Origin: CAVRTJ01 sp964507185
GTDB lineage: Bacteria > Acidobacteriota > UBA4820 > DSQY01
DNA length: 64,000 nt
Assembly: GCA_964507185.1 (NCBI GenBank)
Contig: CAZDOY010000006.1
Location: forward strand, 40,789-104,788
Direction of reading: 5' to 3'
Within the stretch, counting starts at the first letter, position 1. Every line of letters starts with the position of its first letter. The notes beneath the pieces are model-generated. The model saw only the letters and a list, made by a program, of their open reading frames with translations, had not been told where the DNA came from and did not search any database. Of the stretch, positions 53,544 to 61,699 are shown one piece after another. The translations under genes were made by a program, and so were the position numbers.

Positions 53544-55454
53544 GGCCTTCTCCCCTATGGAGCTGTTCGTTATCCATCTTTAAGCCATCGTACCCGGCCG
53601 AAACGGCCGAGTCATCGGCTTGATCATGTCCCCCTTGCTCGACGAAGGGTATGCGGACCGAAATCCGCGTGCCTTCGCCGGGGGCGGAGGCAAGCTCGAA
53701 ATCTCCGCTTACCAAGAGTGTGCGCTCCCGCATGCCGTCCAGGCCGAAGTGCAGGGCGTGCCTGGTGGAGGATGGCTCGAAGCCCCGGCCGTTGTCCGCG
53801 ACGAGCAACGTGATGAAGGGTGCTTCGTAGCGCATGTCCACGGTTATCCGGGTGGCGCCGGCGTGCCTTTTCGCGTTGTCGAGTGCCTGCTGGGTGATCC
53901 TGTACAGGACCATGCCCACCTCTTCGGGCAGGGAACGGAAGCGGGGCGCGTTCTCGATGCGGAAGTCTATCTCAGGGGCCTTCGACGTTCCGGCGAGCGC
54001 CGTGATGGCGCCCACGAGGCCGAGCTCGTCCAGCTCCGGCGGCCGAAGACCCGCGATGATCTTGCGGCACTCGGTGCCGGCCCTGGCCACGCGGTCGCGG
54101 GCGAGCTTGAGTTCTTCCTCCGCTTCCGCGGGCTTTTCTTCGTCGAGCGTCTGTTCCAGGGCGTAGAGGTGCATCTGCGCGCTGCTCAGGAGCTGGGCCA
54201 GTTCGTCGTGGATCTCGTGGGAGAGGTGGCGTCGCTCCGCCTCTACGGCCGTGTAGAGCTTCCTGAGCGTCACCTCCAGGAGGTCCTTCTGGTCCCTGAG
54301 GTCCGACGCCATGCTCGCTGTAACCAACCTGTGCCGGCGGTTCCAGAGCGCGTAAAGGAGGAAGGAGGCCGAGAGAAAGACGAGGATGACCATCGCCGAA
54401 GTGAGCTGGGCGGTGAGCCTGATCGTCGAATAGGCCTCCCATTGTTTTATCGTCGCTACCAAGCCCCAGTGGACCCACGGTATGTAGTTTGTGGCGTAGA
54501 AGACCCTCGCTCCATCCGCATCCAGGGACTCACCGCTAGTAATGAAAGCACTCAGGGCTTGTGATTCAGGAGAAGCAGTCTCGACAAGCCGTTCTGCGAC
54601 GACAGGTTTCACCGGGTGCTTGTGGTCTACTCGGACGCTTTCAACACCGACGGCTGTCTTTTGAAGAAGAACCGTCCCTGCATCGAGCTGGCTGGAAGAG
54701 GCGCGGAGACTTCGAAAAACGTTGTACCATGGGTTGACCACGAAAACGATAGCCTTCGTATCACCCTGCTCCTGCCGGCCGGCCGGCAGGGGGACGACGG
54801 CATTCAGGTAGGCAAGGCCCTTCTTGTTCATTTCAAAATTCGTGAGGAAGTAATGGGTATGGGGCTTGACGACGATGGCCGAGTCGCACAACAACCCGCG
54901 ATTTCCGCCCGTGCTCCAAGGAATCCAACGCCCGTTCCCATCGACGAGTCCGCTGGCGGCGAACCCGTGCGCTTTCGCGTAGGCCGTCAAGTCCTTTTCG
55001 AAGCTCTCCCTGCCGGACGGATCCCTCGGCGGCCCGTGCTTGACAAGATCCTGGATGATCGGAAGAGTTTTGGCGCGGAGGGCATCGTCCCTTGAGCCTA
55101 GGTACCATCTCTTAATGAGCGCACCCTTGTAGTCGACCATCATCTCAAGATTGTCGATGATTCTCTTTCTCACGATAGNNNNNNNNNNNNNNNNNNNNNN
55201 NNNNNNNNNNNNNNNNNNNNNNNNNNNNNNNNNNNNNNNNNNNNNNNNNNNNNNNNNNNNNNNNNNNNNNNNNNNNNNCCCTTGTAGTCGACCATCATCT
55301 CAAGATTGTCGATGATTCTCTTTCTCACGATAGTCTTCTGCGTGGAATAGAAGTAGAGGAGCGCCGCCGTGATAAGGGCCGCCGCTGCGAAGACCAGCAC
55401 GAAGAGCCAGGCCAGGGGCAGGCCTTGGTCGGAGGCGGCTTTCTTGTTTTCCAT
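53467..55454 (-). CDS. NarX/DegS-type sensor histidine kinase with periplasmic Cache-like domain (intact after collapsing a false gap)
   Basis: The 100-N gap at 55179-55278 is flanked by identical 55-base sequences. Collapsing it restores a 610-residue kinase from ATG 55454 (GGGAGG 6 bases upstream). It has a membrane helix at about 15-38 and a periplasmic domain of about 270 residues of double-Cache character. A second helix lies near 315-340. HisKA_3 with HEIHDELAQLL and a HATPase domain (DNGRGFE) follow. A perfect 20-bp palindrome sits in the periplasmic part at 54771-54790. The last 25 codons overlap the response regulator gene. Confidence 0.88.
54771..54790. repeat. Perfect 20-bp palindrome encoding LPAGRQ inside the kinase gene
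   Basis: The sequence CCTGCCGGCC joined to GGCCGGCAGG is its own reverse complement. On the coding strand it specifies LPAGRQ within a periplasmic loop. Short palindromes coding for LPAGRQ-like peptides recur as insertions in many metagenome-derived proteins (recollection). This copy is probably such a mobile palindromic element. Confidence 0.65.
55179..55278. other. False scaffold gap flanked by 55-bp exact repeats
   Basis: Bases 55124-55178 and 55279-55333 are identical over exactly 55 positions. Removing one copy and the Ns makes the histidine kinase frame continuous. Confidence 0.93.
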
Positions 55455-55578
55455 GGCAGGCCCTCCCGAGCGGCTCCTCACAAGATATCAGGCGCGGGGG
55501 GCCGGATTCAACAAAGACCGGGCGTCCGAAATCCCAATTCCCAGACCATTTGGTTTACAATAGGCCGGGAGGATAGTT

Positions 55579-56676
55579 ATGGGTTTTTCTTGTGGAATCG
55601 TGGGCCTGCCGAGAGTTGGAAAGACGACGATCTTCAACGCGCTGACCGCGTCTGAAGCGCAGGTCGGAACGTTCACCAGCGCCTCGGCCGATCCCAATAT
55701 TGCGCAGGTCAACGTCCCGGATCCCCGGCTCGATGACCTCGGACAGACCTTCAAGTCGAAGAAGATCACGCCCACGACGCTCCAGTTCGTCGACGTGGCG
55801 GGACTGGTTCGCGGCTCCTCGAGCGGCGGCGGGCTCGGCAACCAGTTCCTGGCGCACATCCGGGAGGTGGAGGCCATCGTCCACGTCGTCCGGTGTTTCG
55901 ACGATGGCGCCGTCCAGCACGAAGAAGGAAGCGTGAATCCGGTCAGGGACGCGGAAACGATCCACCTGGAACTGGCCCTCGCCGATCTGGCGACGGTCGA
56001 ACGGAGGCTGGACAGGGCTGCGAAAGTTGCGAGGTCGGGCGACGCCGAGGCCAGGCGGCTGACCGGCGCGCTCGATGCCGTCAAAGCGGTACTCGAAGAG
56101 GGCCGTCCCGCCCGGGAAGCCGAATTGTCCCCCGAGGACTGGCGCCTGCTCTACGATCTCCACCTCCTGACCGTCAAACCTCTCATGTACGTGGCCAACA
56201 TCGACGAAAACGGCCTTGCGGAAGACCACCCCTACGCATCGGCGCTCGAGGCGCTTGCGGAGAAGGAGAACGTGCCGTGCGTCCGCATCTGCGGAAAGAT
56301 CGAGGCCGAAATGGCGGCGCTCCCCGATGAGGAACGGCAGGAGTTCATGGAAGCCTACGGCCTCAAGAAATCTGGCCTGGCGAAGCTCATCCACGCCGGT
56401 TTCTCCCTCTTGAACCTCATGACCTACCTCACCGCGGGCGAAAAGGAAACCCGCGCGTGGACGATCACGAGGGGGACCAGGGCGCCCCAGGCCGCGGGAA
56501 AAATCCACAGCGACCTCGAGCGCGGTTTCATCAGGCTGGAGGTTTACAGTTACGACGACTGGGTGGCCTCGGGCCGGGACGAAAAGAAGGTCAAGGAAAA
56601 GGGCCTCTGGCGGTCCGAAGGCAAGGAGTACGTCATGCGGGAGGGGGACGTGTGCCTCTTCCGCTTCAACGTCTGA
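55579..56676 (+). CDS. ychF: Redox-regulated ATPase YchF (Obg family)
   Basis: The 365-residue protein matches YchF end to end. G1 is GLPRVGKTT, G2/G3 are in FVDVAGLVRGSSSGGGLG, and the nucleotide-specificity motif reads NIDE instead of the NKxD of GTPases, which explains the preference for ATP. The terminal TGS domain (LMTYLTAGEKETRAWTI) is intact. YchF associates with ribosomes and affects leaderless translation and the oxidative response. GGAGG is 6 bases before the ATG. Confidence 0.96.
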   Translation: MGFSCGIVGLPRVGKTTIFNALTASEAQVGTFTSASADPNIAQVNVPDPRLDDLGQTFKSKKITPTTLQFVDVAGLVRGSSSGGGLGNQFLAHIREVEAIVHVVRCFDDGAVQHEEGSVNPVRDAETIHLELALADLATVERRLDRAAKVARSGDAEARRLTGALDAVKAVLEEGRPAREAELSPEDWRLLYDLHLLTVKPLMYVANIDENGLAEDHPYASALEALAEKENVPCVRICGKIEAEMAALPDEERQEFMEAYGLKKSGLAKLIHAGFSLLNLMTYLTAGEKETRAWTITRGTRAPQAAGKIHSDLERGFIRLEVYSYDDWVASGRDEKKVKEKGLWRSEGKEYVMREGDVCLFRFNV

Positions 56677-56744
56677 GAAGCAGGCCCGACCGTTCGGCCA
56701 CGGGTTCAATCGGACGTCGGCGGTGCGGCGCATTGGGAGGGTCC

Positions 56745-57137
56745 ATGAACATCGATTTCTCACGCGGCAAGGCCTCCGCCAGCCACCTGGTGCTCCCGAC
56801 GGACACAAATCCGCTCGGGGCCCTGTTCGGCGGGCGCGCGGTGGAATGGATGGACATCGCCGCCGGATTGGCGGGCATCCGCCTGAGCAAAAAGACGGTC
56901 GTGACGGCCTCCATAGAGCGTCTGAGCTTCAAAGTCCCCATCCGCTGGGGGGAGATCGCCGTGGTGCAGGCTGAGGTCGTGTCGGTGGGGCGTACTTCGC
57001 TGCAGATCCAGGTGCAGATGTTCCGTGAGGATCCCGCGGCGGGTACGCGGCAGCTATGCACCTCGGGACTGTTCCACATGGTCGCGCTGGACAAGGACGG
57101 CAACCCGACCCCTGTTTTTCCAACGGAAGAGGCGTGA
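56745..57137 (+). CDS. Acyl-CoA thioesterase (hotdog fold, YciA/Acot type)
   Basis: The 130-residue hotdog protein has DTNPLGALFGGRAVEWMD, the active-site helix of YciA/BACH thioesterases (Asn/Asp near residue 21-37), and the strand VVTASIERLSFKVPIRWGE. It hydrolyses acyl-CoAs in the cytoplasm; chain length is not deducible. ATG 56745 follows GGGAGG. The stop overlaps the next start (GTGA). Confidence 0.88.
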   Translation: MNIDFSRGKASASHLVLPTDTNPLGALFGGRAVEWMDIAAGLAGIRLSKKTVVTASIERLSFKVPIRWGEIAVVQAEVVSVGRTSLQIQVQMFREDPAAGTRQLCTSGLFHMVALDKDGNPTPVFPTEEA

Positions 57138-58021
57138 CGGGAAGAGGGCGAACGCGCGGTGCGTCCGGATGCCGCGGCCGGTTTTTCGAAGCCGCCCTCG
57201 CGGCCGTTGTCGGCTTCTTGTTCACCTCGGCGTTTTTTGCCGCCCCTGGCCCCGCCCCGCTGCCCAAGGATCTCCAGGCGGTCTTTCGGTCTTCCATGCA
57301 GCGGTTGTGCGCGCTCTACGCTGTTCCGCAGCAGAGGTGCTCAGAGCCCATCCACATAAGAGTCCAGGCTCTTCCGGACCCGCTTCCCGCTGCCTGGCGG
57401 GGATTCCCCACCTATGCGGCGGGGGCGGCCCAGCCCCCGCGGTCGCGCATCCTGATCATCCTGTCCCGATGCGGTCCATACCCTTTCGGCGATCCGGAGC
57501 AGACGTTGAGGCACGAACTGTCGCACGTCATGCTCTACCGCTCGCTGGGCTACGAGCCGCCACGCTGGCTGGACGAAGGTCTGGCCATGCGCGCGGGCGA
57601 TTCGTGGAGCTTCTCCGACGATCTCTACGCGACCTTGGCCATGCATTCGGTGGCCCGGGGAACGTGGCCGCTGTCCCGGGTGGAGCAGGATTTCGGAAAG
57701 GGGGAATCCTCGGTCAGGAGATCCTATGCGTTGGCCAAGGGTTTCGTGCGGAGCCTCTTTCCCAACGACCAGAGCGTCACGGCATTCGTGCTCGAGGCCC
57801 GGAGGGACGGATCGGTTCGGACAGCCTTCGTCAGGCGCTTCGGCGCGACCCCGGGGGAGGCCTTCAGGCGGTGGGCCGTCAAGAAGCCCTGGTGGGGAGA
57901 CCTGCTGGTCTGGTTGAGTTCTCCGACGGTCCTGTGGATAGCCGTGACCGCTTTGTTTCTGCTGGCGGTTGCCGCAGGAATTCGCCGGAGGCGGATCAAA
58001 TACGAGCAGTTGCCCGATTGA
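57134..58021 (+). CDS. Membrane-anchored gluzincin-type metallopeptidase (peptidase MA-like)
   Basis: The GTG at 57134 overlaps the thioesterase stop, giving 295 residues. A signal-anchor (AALAAVVGFLFTSAFFAA) and a C-terminal helix (VLWIAVTALFLLAVAAGI) flank an exported domain. The domain has HELSHVMLYRSLG (His127, Glu128, His131) and the downstream WLDEGLA glutamate of gluzincins, so all zinc-site residues are present. Peptidase-MA-type proteins are uncharacterised zinc peptidases of the cell envelope. Coupling to a thioesterase gene is unusual. Confidence 0.8.
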   Translation: MTGRGRTRGASGCRGRFFEAALAAVVGFLFTSAFFAAPGPAPLPKDLQAVFRSSMQRLCALYAVPQQRCSEPIHIRVQALPDPLPAAWRGFPTYAAGAAQPPRSRILIILSRCGPYPFGDPEQTLRHELSHVMLYRSLGYEPPRWLDEGLAMRAGDSWSFSDDLYATLAMHSVARGTWPLSRVEQDFGKGESSVRRSYALAKGFVRSLFPNDQSVTAFVLEARRDGSVRTAFVRRFGATPGEAFRRWAVKKPWWGDLLVWLSSPTVLWIAVTALFLLAVAAGIRRRRIKYEQLPD

Positions 58022-58179
58022 CGGCGCTCGCAACCGCGCCGCGTGTGCGGGCGCGGACGGGCCGGCCGGTTTTCACGGCAGGTCGTTTGTGGTTAGATAG
58101 TCCCTCTTTCCCGCGGGCGGGGGGGCAGTTTGGAAGCCCGGCGTCCCAAAGACTATACTGTTAGACCGTGGAGGTTGCC

Positions 58180-59328
58180 GTGAATTTCGAGTTGACACCC
58201 GAGCAACAAGTCTTGAAAGAGACCATTCGTTCCTTCGCAGAAGACAAGATCGCGCCCCACGTGCGCGAGTGGGACGACGCCTGCCATTTTCCCCGGGATA
58301 TTTTTGCCGAACTGGGCGAGATGGGCGTAATGGGGACCATTTTTCCGGAGGCCTACGGTGGTGCCGGCATGTCGTACGTGGACTACGTCATCATCGTCGA
58401 GGAACTCTCCCGGGTCGAACCGTCCGTGGGAATCGGCGTCGCGGCCCACAACTCACTCTGCAGCAACCACATCTTTATGATGGGGACGGAAGAGCAGAAG
58501 AAGAAGTACCTGACGCCCCTTGCCCGGGGCGAGAAGATCGGCGCCTGGGCGCTCACGGAACCGGGTTCGGGCTCGGACGCCGCCGGCCTGAGATCCTCCG
58601 CGGTCAGAAAGGACGGAGGCTGGCTCCTGAACGGGTCCAAGACCTTTTGCACGCATGCGACCGTCGGCGACACGGCGGTGGTCATGGTCCTGACCGACAA
58701 GAACGACCCGCACCACGGGGTCACTGCATTCATCCTCGAGAAGGGGATGGACGGATTCCGTCCGGGCAAGAAAGAGAAGAAGCTCGGCCTCTGCGCTTCG
58801 GACACGGGCGAACTCATCTTCGAGGACTGCTTCGTGCCCGACGAAAACCGCCTGGGCAACGTGAACGAGGGGTTCACCGACGCGCTCAAGATACTGGACG
58901 GCGGGCGCATATCCATAGCCGCCCTCTCCCTCGGCGGCGCCCAGGGCGCTTACGAGGCGGCCCTCGGGTACTCCAAGCAGCGGGAGGCCTTCGGGAAGAA
59001 AATCTGCGAATTCCAGGCCGTCCAGTGGGCCCTGGCCGACATGGCCACGCGCATCGAGGCGGCCCGTCTGTTGACCTTTAACGCGGCCCTGCGCAAGGAC
59101 AAGGGTGTGCCCGTCAGCAAGCAGTCGGCCATGGCTAAGCTCTATGCCTCGGAAGTTTCCGTCTGGGCTGCCGAACGGGCCGTCCAGATCCACGGAGGGT
59201 ACGGATTCACCAAGGATTTCCTGGCCGAGAAGTTCTATCGCGACGTGAAGTTGAACACCATCGGGGAGGGAACGAGCGAGATTCAGCGGCTCGTCATCGC
59301 CCGGAACATCCTCAAAGAATACAACTGA
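58180..59328 (+). CDS. Acyl-CoA dehydrogenase
   Basis: The 382-residue flavoprotein has the acyl-CoA dehydrogenase signatures: WALTEPGSGSDAAGLRSSA (FAD/substrate region), the central FCTHATVGDTAVVM segment, and C-terminal IHGGYGFTKDFLAEKFYRDVK with GEGTSEIQRLVIARNIL. The catalytic Glu is in GEGTSE-x-Q, the position of short/branched-chain and butyryl-CoA enzymes. GTG 58180 was chosen because GGAGG lies 5 bases upstream; GTG 58168 is also possible. MeaB and epimerase genes follow, suggesting branched or odd-chain acyl-CoA oxidation. Confidence 0.93.
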   Translation: MNFELTPEQQVLKETIRSFAEDKIAPHVREWDDACHFPRDIFAELGEMGVMGTIFPEAYGGAGMSYVDYVIIVEELSRVEPSVGIGVAAHNSLCSNHIFMMGTEEQKKKYLTPLARGEKIGAWALTEPGSGSDAAGLRSSAVRKDGGWLLNGSKTFCTHATVGDTAVVMVLTDKNDPHHGVTAFILEKGMDGFRPGKKEKKLGLCASDTGELIFEDCFVPDENRLGNVNEGFTDALKILDGGRISIAALSLGGAQGAYEAALGYSKQREAFGKKICEFQAVQWALADMATRIEAARLLTFNAALRKDKGVPVSKQSAMAKLYASEVSVWAAERAVQIHGGYGFTKDFLAEKFYRDVKLNTIGEGTSEIQRLVIARNILKEYN

Positions 59329-59430
59329 GCCGCCCTGCCACCCCCGGCGGGTCCGCGAAGACAGCGACTCCGAAAAGTCCTTCGGGACGGGCGGCGGTCC
59401 GGTGAGGCAAAGAGCCGGAAAGGACAAAGC

Positions 59431-60384
59431 GTGCATTCTCTAACTGAAAAGGTGCTATCGGGAGACAGGCGCGCGCTGGCCAGGGCGCTGAGCGTCGTGG
59501 AGGACCGCCGTCAGGGCTACACGGACATCCTGAAGGACCTCTACCGCGAAGGCGGGAAGGCCAGGATCATAGGCGTGACCGGTCCTCCGGGCGCCGGCAA
59601 GTCCACGCTCGTGAACAGGATGATAGGCGCCTACCGGGAGAAGGGGCTCACCGTGGCCGTCATTGCCGTGGACCCCTCGTCGGCGTTCTCCGGCGGCGCC
59701 ATCCTCGGGGACCGCATCCGCATGCAGGAGCAGGCGCTCGACGAAGGGGTCTTCATTCGCTCCATGGCAACGCGCGGTCACATGGGCGGGCTTGCCCAGG
59801 CAACGGGCGACGCCCTGACGGTTTTCGACGCCGCGGGCTTCGACGTGGTGCTCGTCGAGACCGTCGGCGTGGGCCAGGACGAGGTTGACATCGTCAGGGA
59901 GGCGAACACCGTCCTCGTTCTGATGGTACCGGGCATGGGGGACGACATCCAGGCCATCAAGGCCGGCATCATGGAAATCGCCGACCTCTTCGTCATCAAC
60001 AAGGCGGACAGGGAGGGCGTGGACAGGGTCGAACGCGAACTGCACGCGGCCCTGACTCTGGCAGAAGACGAACTGGATTGGGTCCCGCCGATCGTCAAGA
60101 CGGTGGCGGCCAAGGGAGAGGGCGTCGACCGCCTCCTCGAGGCCGTGGAAGAACACTGGGCCCACATCTCCAACGGACAGGCACTCCAGGGCAAGTTGCG
60201 CCTCAAGTACAGCTACAAGTTCAAAGCGCTGCTGGCCGAGCAGTTTCTCCTGCAGGTCAGACGGAAGTGGCTCTCGGAGGAGGAGGAGCTTCGCCTTCTG
60301 GAAGCCTTTGTCCGGCGCGAATCGGATCCGTATTCGGCGGTGGAAGAGATTCTCCGCCGTGTGCAATGGGAGATAAAACCTTGA
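59431..60384 (+). CDS. meaB: Methylmalonyl-CoA mutase-associated GTPase MeaB/ArgK
   Basis: The 317-residue G3E GTPase has Walker A GPPGAGKST near residues 50-58, AVDPSSAFSGGAILGDRIRM, the switch RSMATRGHMGG, DVVLVETVGVGQDEVD, and NKAD. MeaB protects and reloads the B12-dependent methylmalonyl-CoA mutase. GTG 59431 has AAAGGA upstream. The stop overlaps the epimerase start. The mutase gene itself is not in this window. Confidence 0.94.
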   Translation: MHSLTEKVLSGDRRALARALSVVEDRRQGYTDILKDLYREGGKARIIGVTGPPGAGKSTLVNRMIGAYREKGLTVAVIAVDPSSAFSGGAILGDRIRMQEQALDEGVFIRSMATRGHMGGLAQATGDALTVFDAAGFDVVLVETVGVGQDEVDIVREANTVLVLMVPGMGDDIQAIKAGIMEIADLFVINKADREGVDRVERELHAALTLAEDELDWVPPIVKTVAAKGEGVDRLLEAVEEHWAHISNGQALQGKLRLKYSYKFKALLAEQFLLQVRRKWLSEEEELRLLEAFVRRESDPYSAVEEILRRVQWEIKP

Positions 60385-60767
60385 AAATAGAACACGTCGG
60401 CATAGCGGTTAAATCACTGGAGGAATCTGGCCGGTTCTACGAAGACCTCGGACTGCTCTGCAGCGGAGAAGAGGAAGTTTCGGAACAGAAGGTCAAGGCG
60501 GCCTTCTTCCCCATCGGCGAAACGCGGATCGAACTCCTCGAAAGCACCGATCCGAAGGGCCCCATCGCCAAGTTTCTGGACAAGAAAGGCCCCGGACTCC
60601 ACCATATCTGCGTGGAAGTTGCGGACCTGGAAGCGACTCTGCGCACCCTTGAAGCGCAGGGGTACGAGTTGATCGACACGAAACCCAGGATGGGCGCGGG
60701 TGGACGCAAGGTCGCTTTCGTGCACCCGAAATCGAGTGGCGGCGTGCTCCTCGAGTTGACCGAGTAG
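60381..60767 (+). CDS. mce: Methylmalonyl-CoA epimerase
   Basis: The 128-residue glyoxalase-fold protein has the epimerase metal-ligand pattern: HVGIAVKSLEE (His), ETRIELLES (Glu/Gln region), GPGLHHICVEV (His) and GGVLLELTE (Glu). It interconverts R- and S-methylmalonyl-CoA. TTG 60381 is the preferred start, since GGGAG lies 8 bases upstream and homologues begin here. ATG 60366 has no ribosome site. It overlaps meaB by 4 bases. Confidence 0.9.
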   Translation: MKIEHVGIAVKSLEESGRFYEDLGLLCSGEEEVSEQKVKAAFFPIGETRIELLESTDPKGPIAKFLDKKGPGLHHICVEVADLEATLRTLEAQGYELIDTKPRMGAGGRKVAFVHPKSSGGVLLELTE

Positions 60768-60800
60768 ATCAGAAGAACACCCGCCCGGAGGTGGATGGCC

Positions 60801-61127
60801 ATGAGCGAAACGCCCGCATTCGGACAGGATACCGTGGTGGTCGTCTACCTCCGCGAACCAAAGGAAAGGAACTGGGGGCTGCTGCTGAAGATGGAGCCCT
60901 ACGGTCTCTGGCTCAAGGGCATTGAGCTGGCCTCCGTCGACGACTGGGCGCGCGAGCTGGCGGCCGAAGGCCAGAACACCATGGGGCTGTCCACGTTCTT
61001 CGTGCCTTTTCTCCGCGTGGAAAAAATCGTGACCGACGAGCGCGCCGGAGCCGTGCCCTCGATCTCCGAACGTTTCGAGACCATCACGGGACGGACGGCC
61101 CTTTCGGTGCTGTCCCGATCGGAATGA
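60801..61127 (+). CDS. Small conserved-looking protein of unknown function
   Basis: ATG 60801 (GGAGG 9 bases upstream; ATG 60795 is the alternative) gives 108 residues. There are no Cys, signal or membrane segments. The beta-rich start (TVVVVYLREPKERNWGLLLKM) and the segment TFFVPFLRVEKIVTDE suggest a small Sm-like or barrel fold, but I recognise no family. Its place 33 bp after the epimerase gene on one strand suggests co-transcription with meaB-mce. Confidence 0.6.
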   Translation: MSETPAFGQDTVVVVYLREPKERNWGLLLKMEPYGLWLKGIELASVDDWARELAAEGQNTMGLSTFFVPFLRVEKIVTDERAGAVPSISERFETITGRTALSVLSRSE

Positions 61128-61202
61128 ACGCCCGCCCGTCTGCCGGTTCGACGGCGCGCGGGCTCATCCAGGACTCCCGCCTGACGAATTTATGGAGCGA
61201 CC

Positions 61203-61475
61203 ATGTACGATCCGACGGATGAGAAGGTCGACGCCCTCTTCGATGCCCTGCTCAAGGTCTTTCGAGGCGTGCCGGACAACCTGGGCAAGCAGACGCTGGC
61301 GAAGCTATTCGAGGACATGGCCCTGCTCGAAATCCTTGTGGGCAAGCACGATCCCGGTCTTCGCGATCCGGGAAGGGCGGAGGAGGTCCTCCAGGAGTGC
61401 TGGGAAGAGGTGGAAAGACTCAGAAACGAACGGGCGGCTTCCTTTCTGTATTCCATCCAGACCAACGAGTTCTGA
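61203..61475 (+). CDS. Small acidic helical protein of unknown function
   Basis: The 90-residue, acidic, alpha-helical protein (EKVDALFDALLKVF, KQTLAKLFEDMALLEIL, AEEVLQECWEEVERLR) has one Cys and no membrane segment. GGAG lies 5 bases before ATG 61203. I recognise no family. It follows the 60801 gene by 75 bp and precedes the maeB leader. Confidence 0.6.
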   Translation: MYDPTDEKVDALFDALLKVFRGVPDNLGKQTLAKLFEDMALLEILVGKHDPGLRDPGRAEEVLQECWEEVERLRNERAASFLYSIQTNEF

Positions 61476-61699
61476 AAAGTGCTGAGCCCTTGCCCGATCC
61501 GCCGTGTCCGGGATGGGTGGATTGTTTCACCCACCCGACCGGGCAGAAGGGGGCGAAAAAGTCCCTTCGGGTATCAGGGTGTATAATGGCGCCCGTCCTG
61601 AAAAAGGGCATGTGCCGGATAAACAAACAGGGGTACTTTTTCCCTCCCGGCGGCCGGAGCTTCGGCGACTCGCCGGGAGAACCTGATGGGAGGAACACG
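61476..61699 (+). other. maeB leader region with hairpin
   Basis: This 224-bp leader contains a TATAAT at 61582-61587 without a clear -35 box. It also contains a compound GC-rich hairpin at 61644-61679 directly before the ribosome site. Confidence 0.4.
61644..61679 (+). promoter_or_regulatory. Compound stem-loop 20 bp before the maeB start
   Basis: Outer arms CTCCCGGCG (61644-61652) and CGCCGGGAG (61671-61679) pair perfectly. An inner GCCG/CGGC stem (61653-61656 with 61663-61666) sits on top. The hairpin ends 21 bp before the ATG, close enough to influence translation or to act as an attenuator. It matches no riboswitch I know. Confidence 0.45.
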
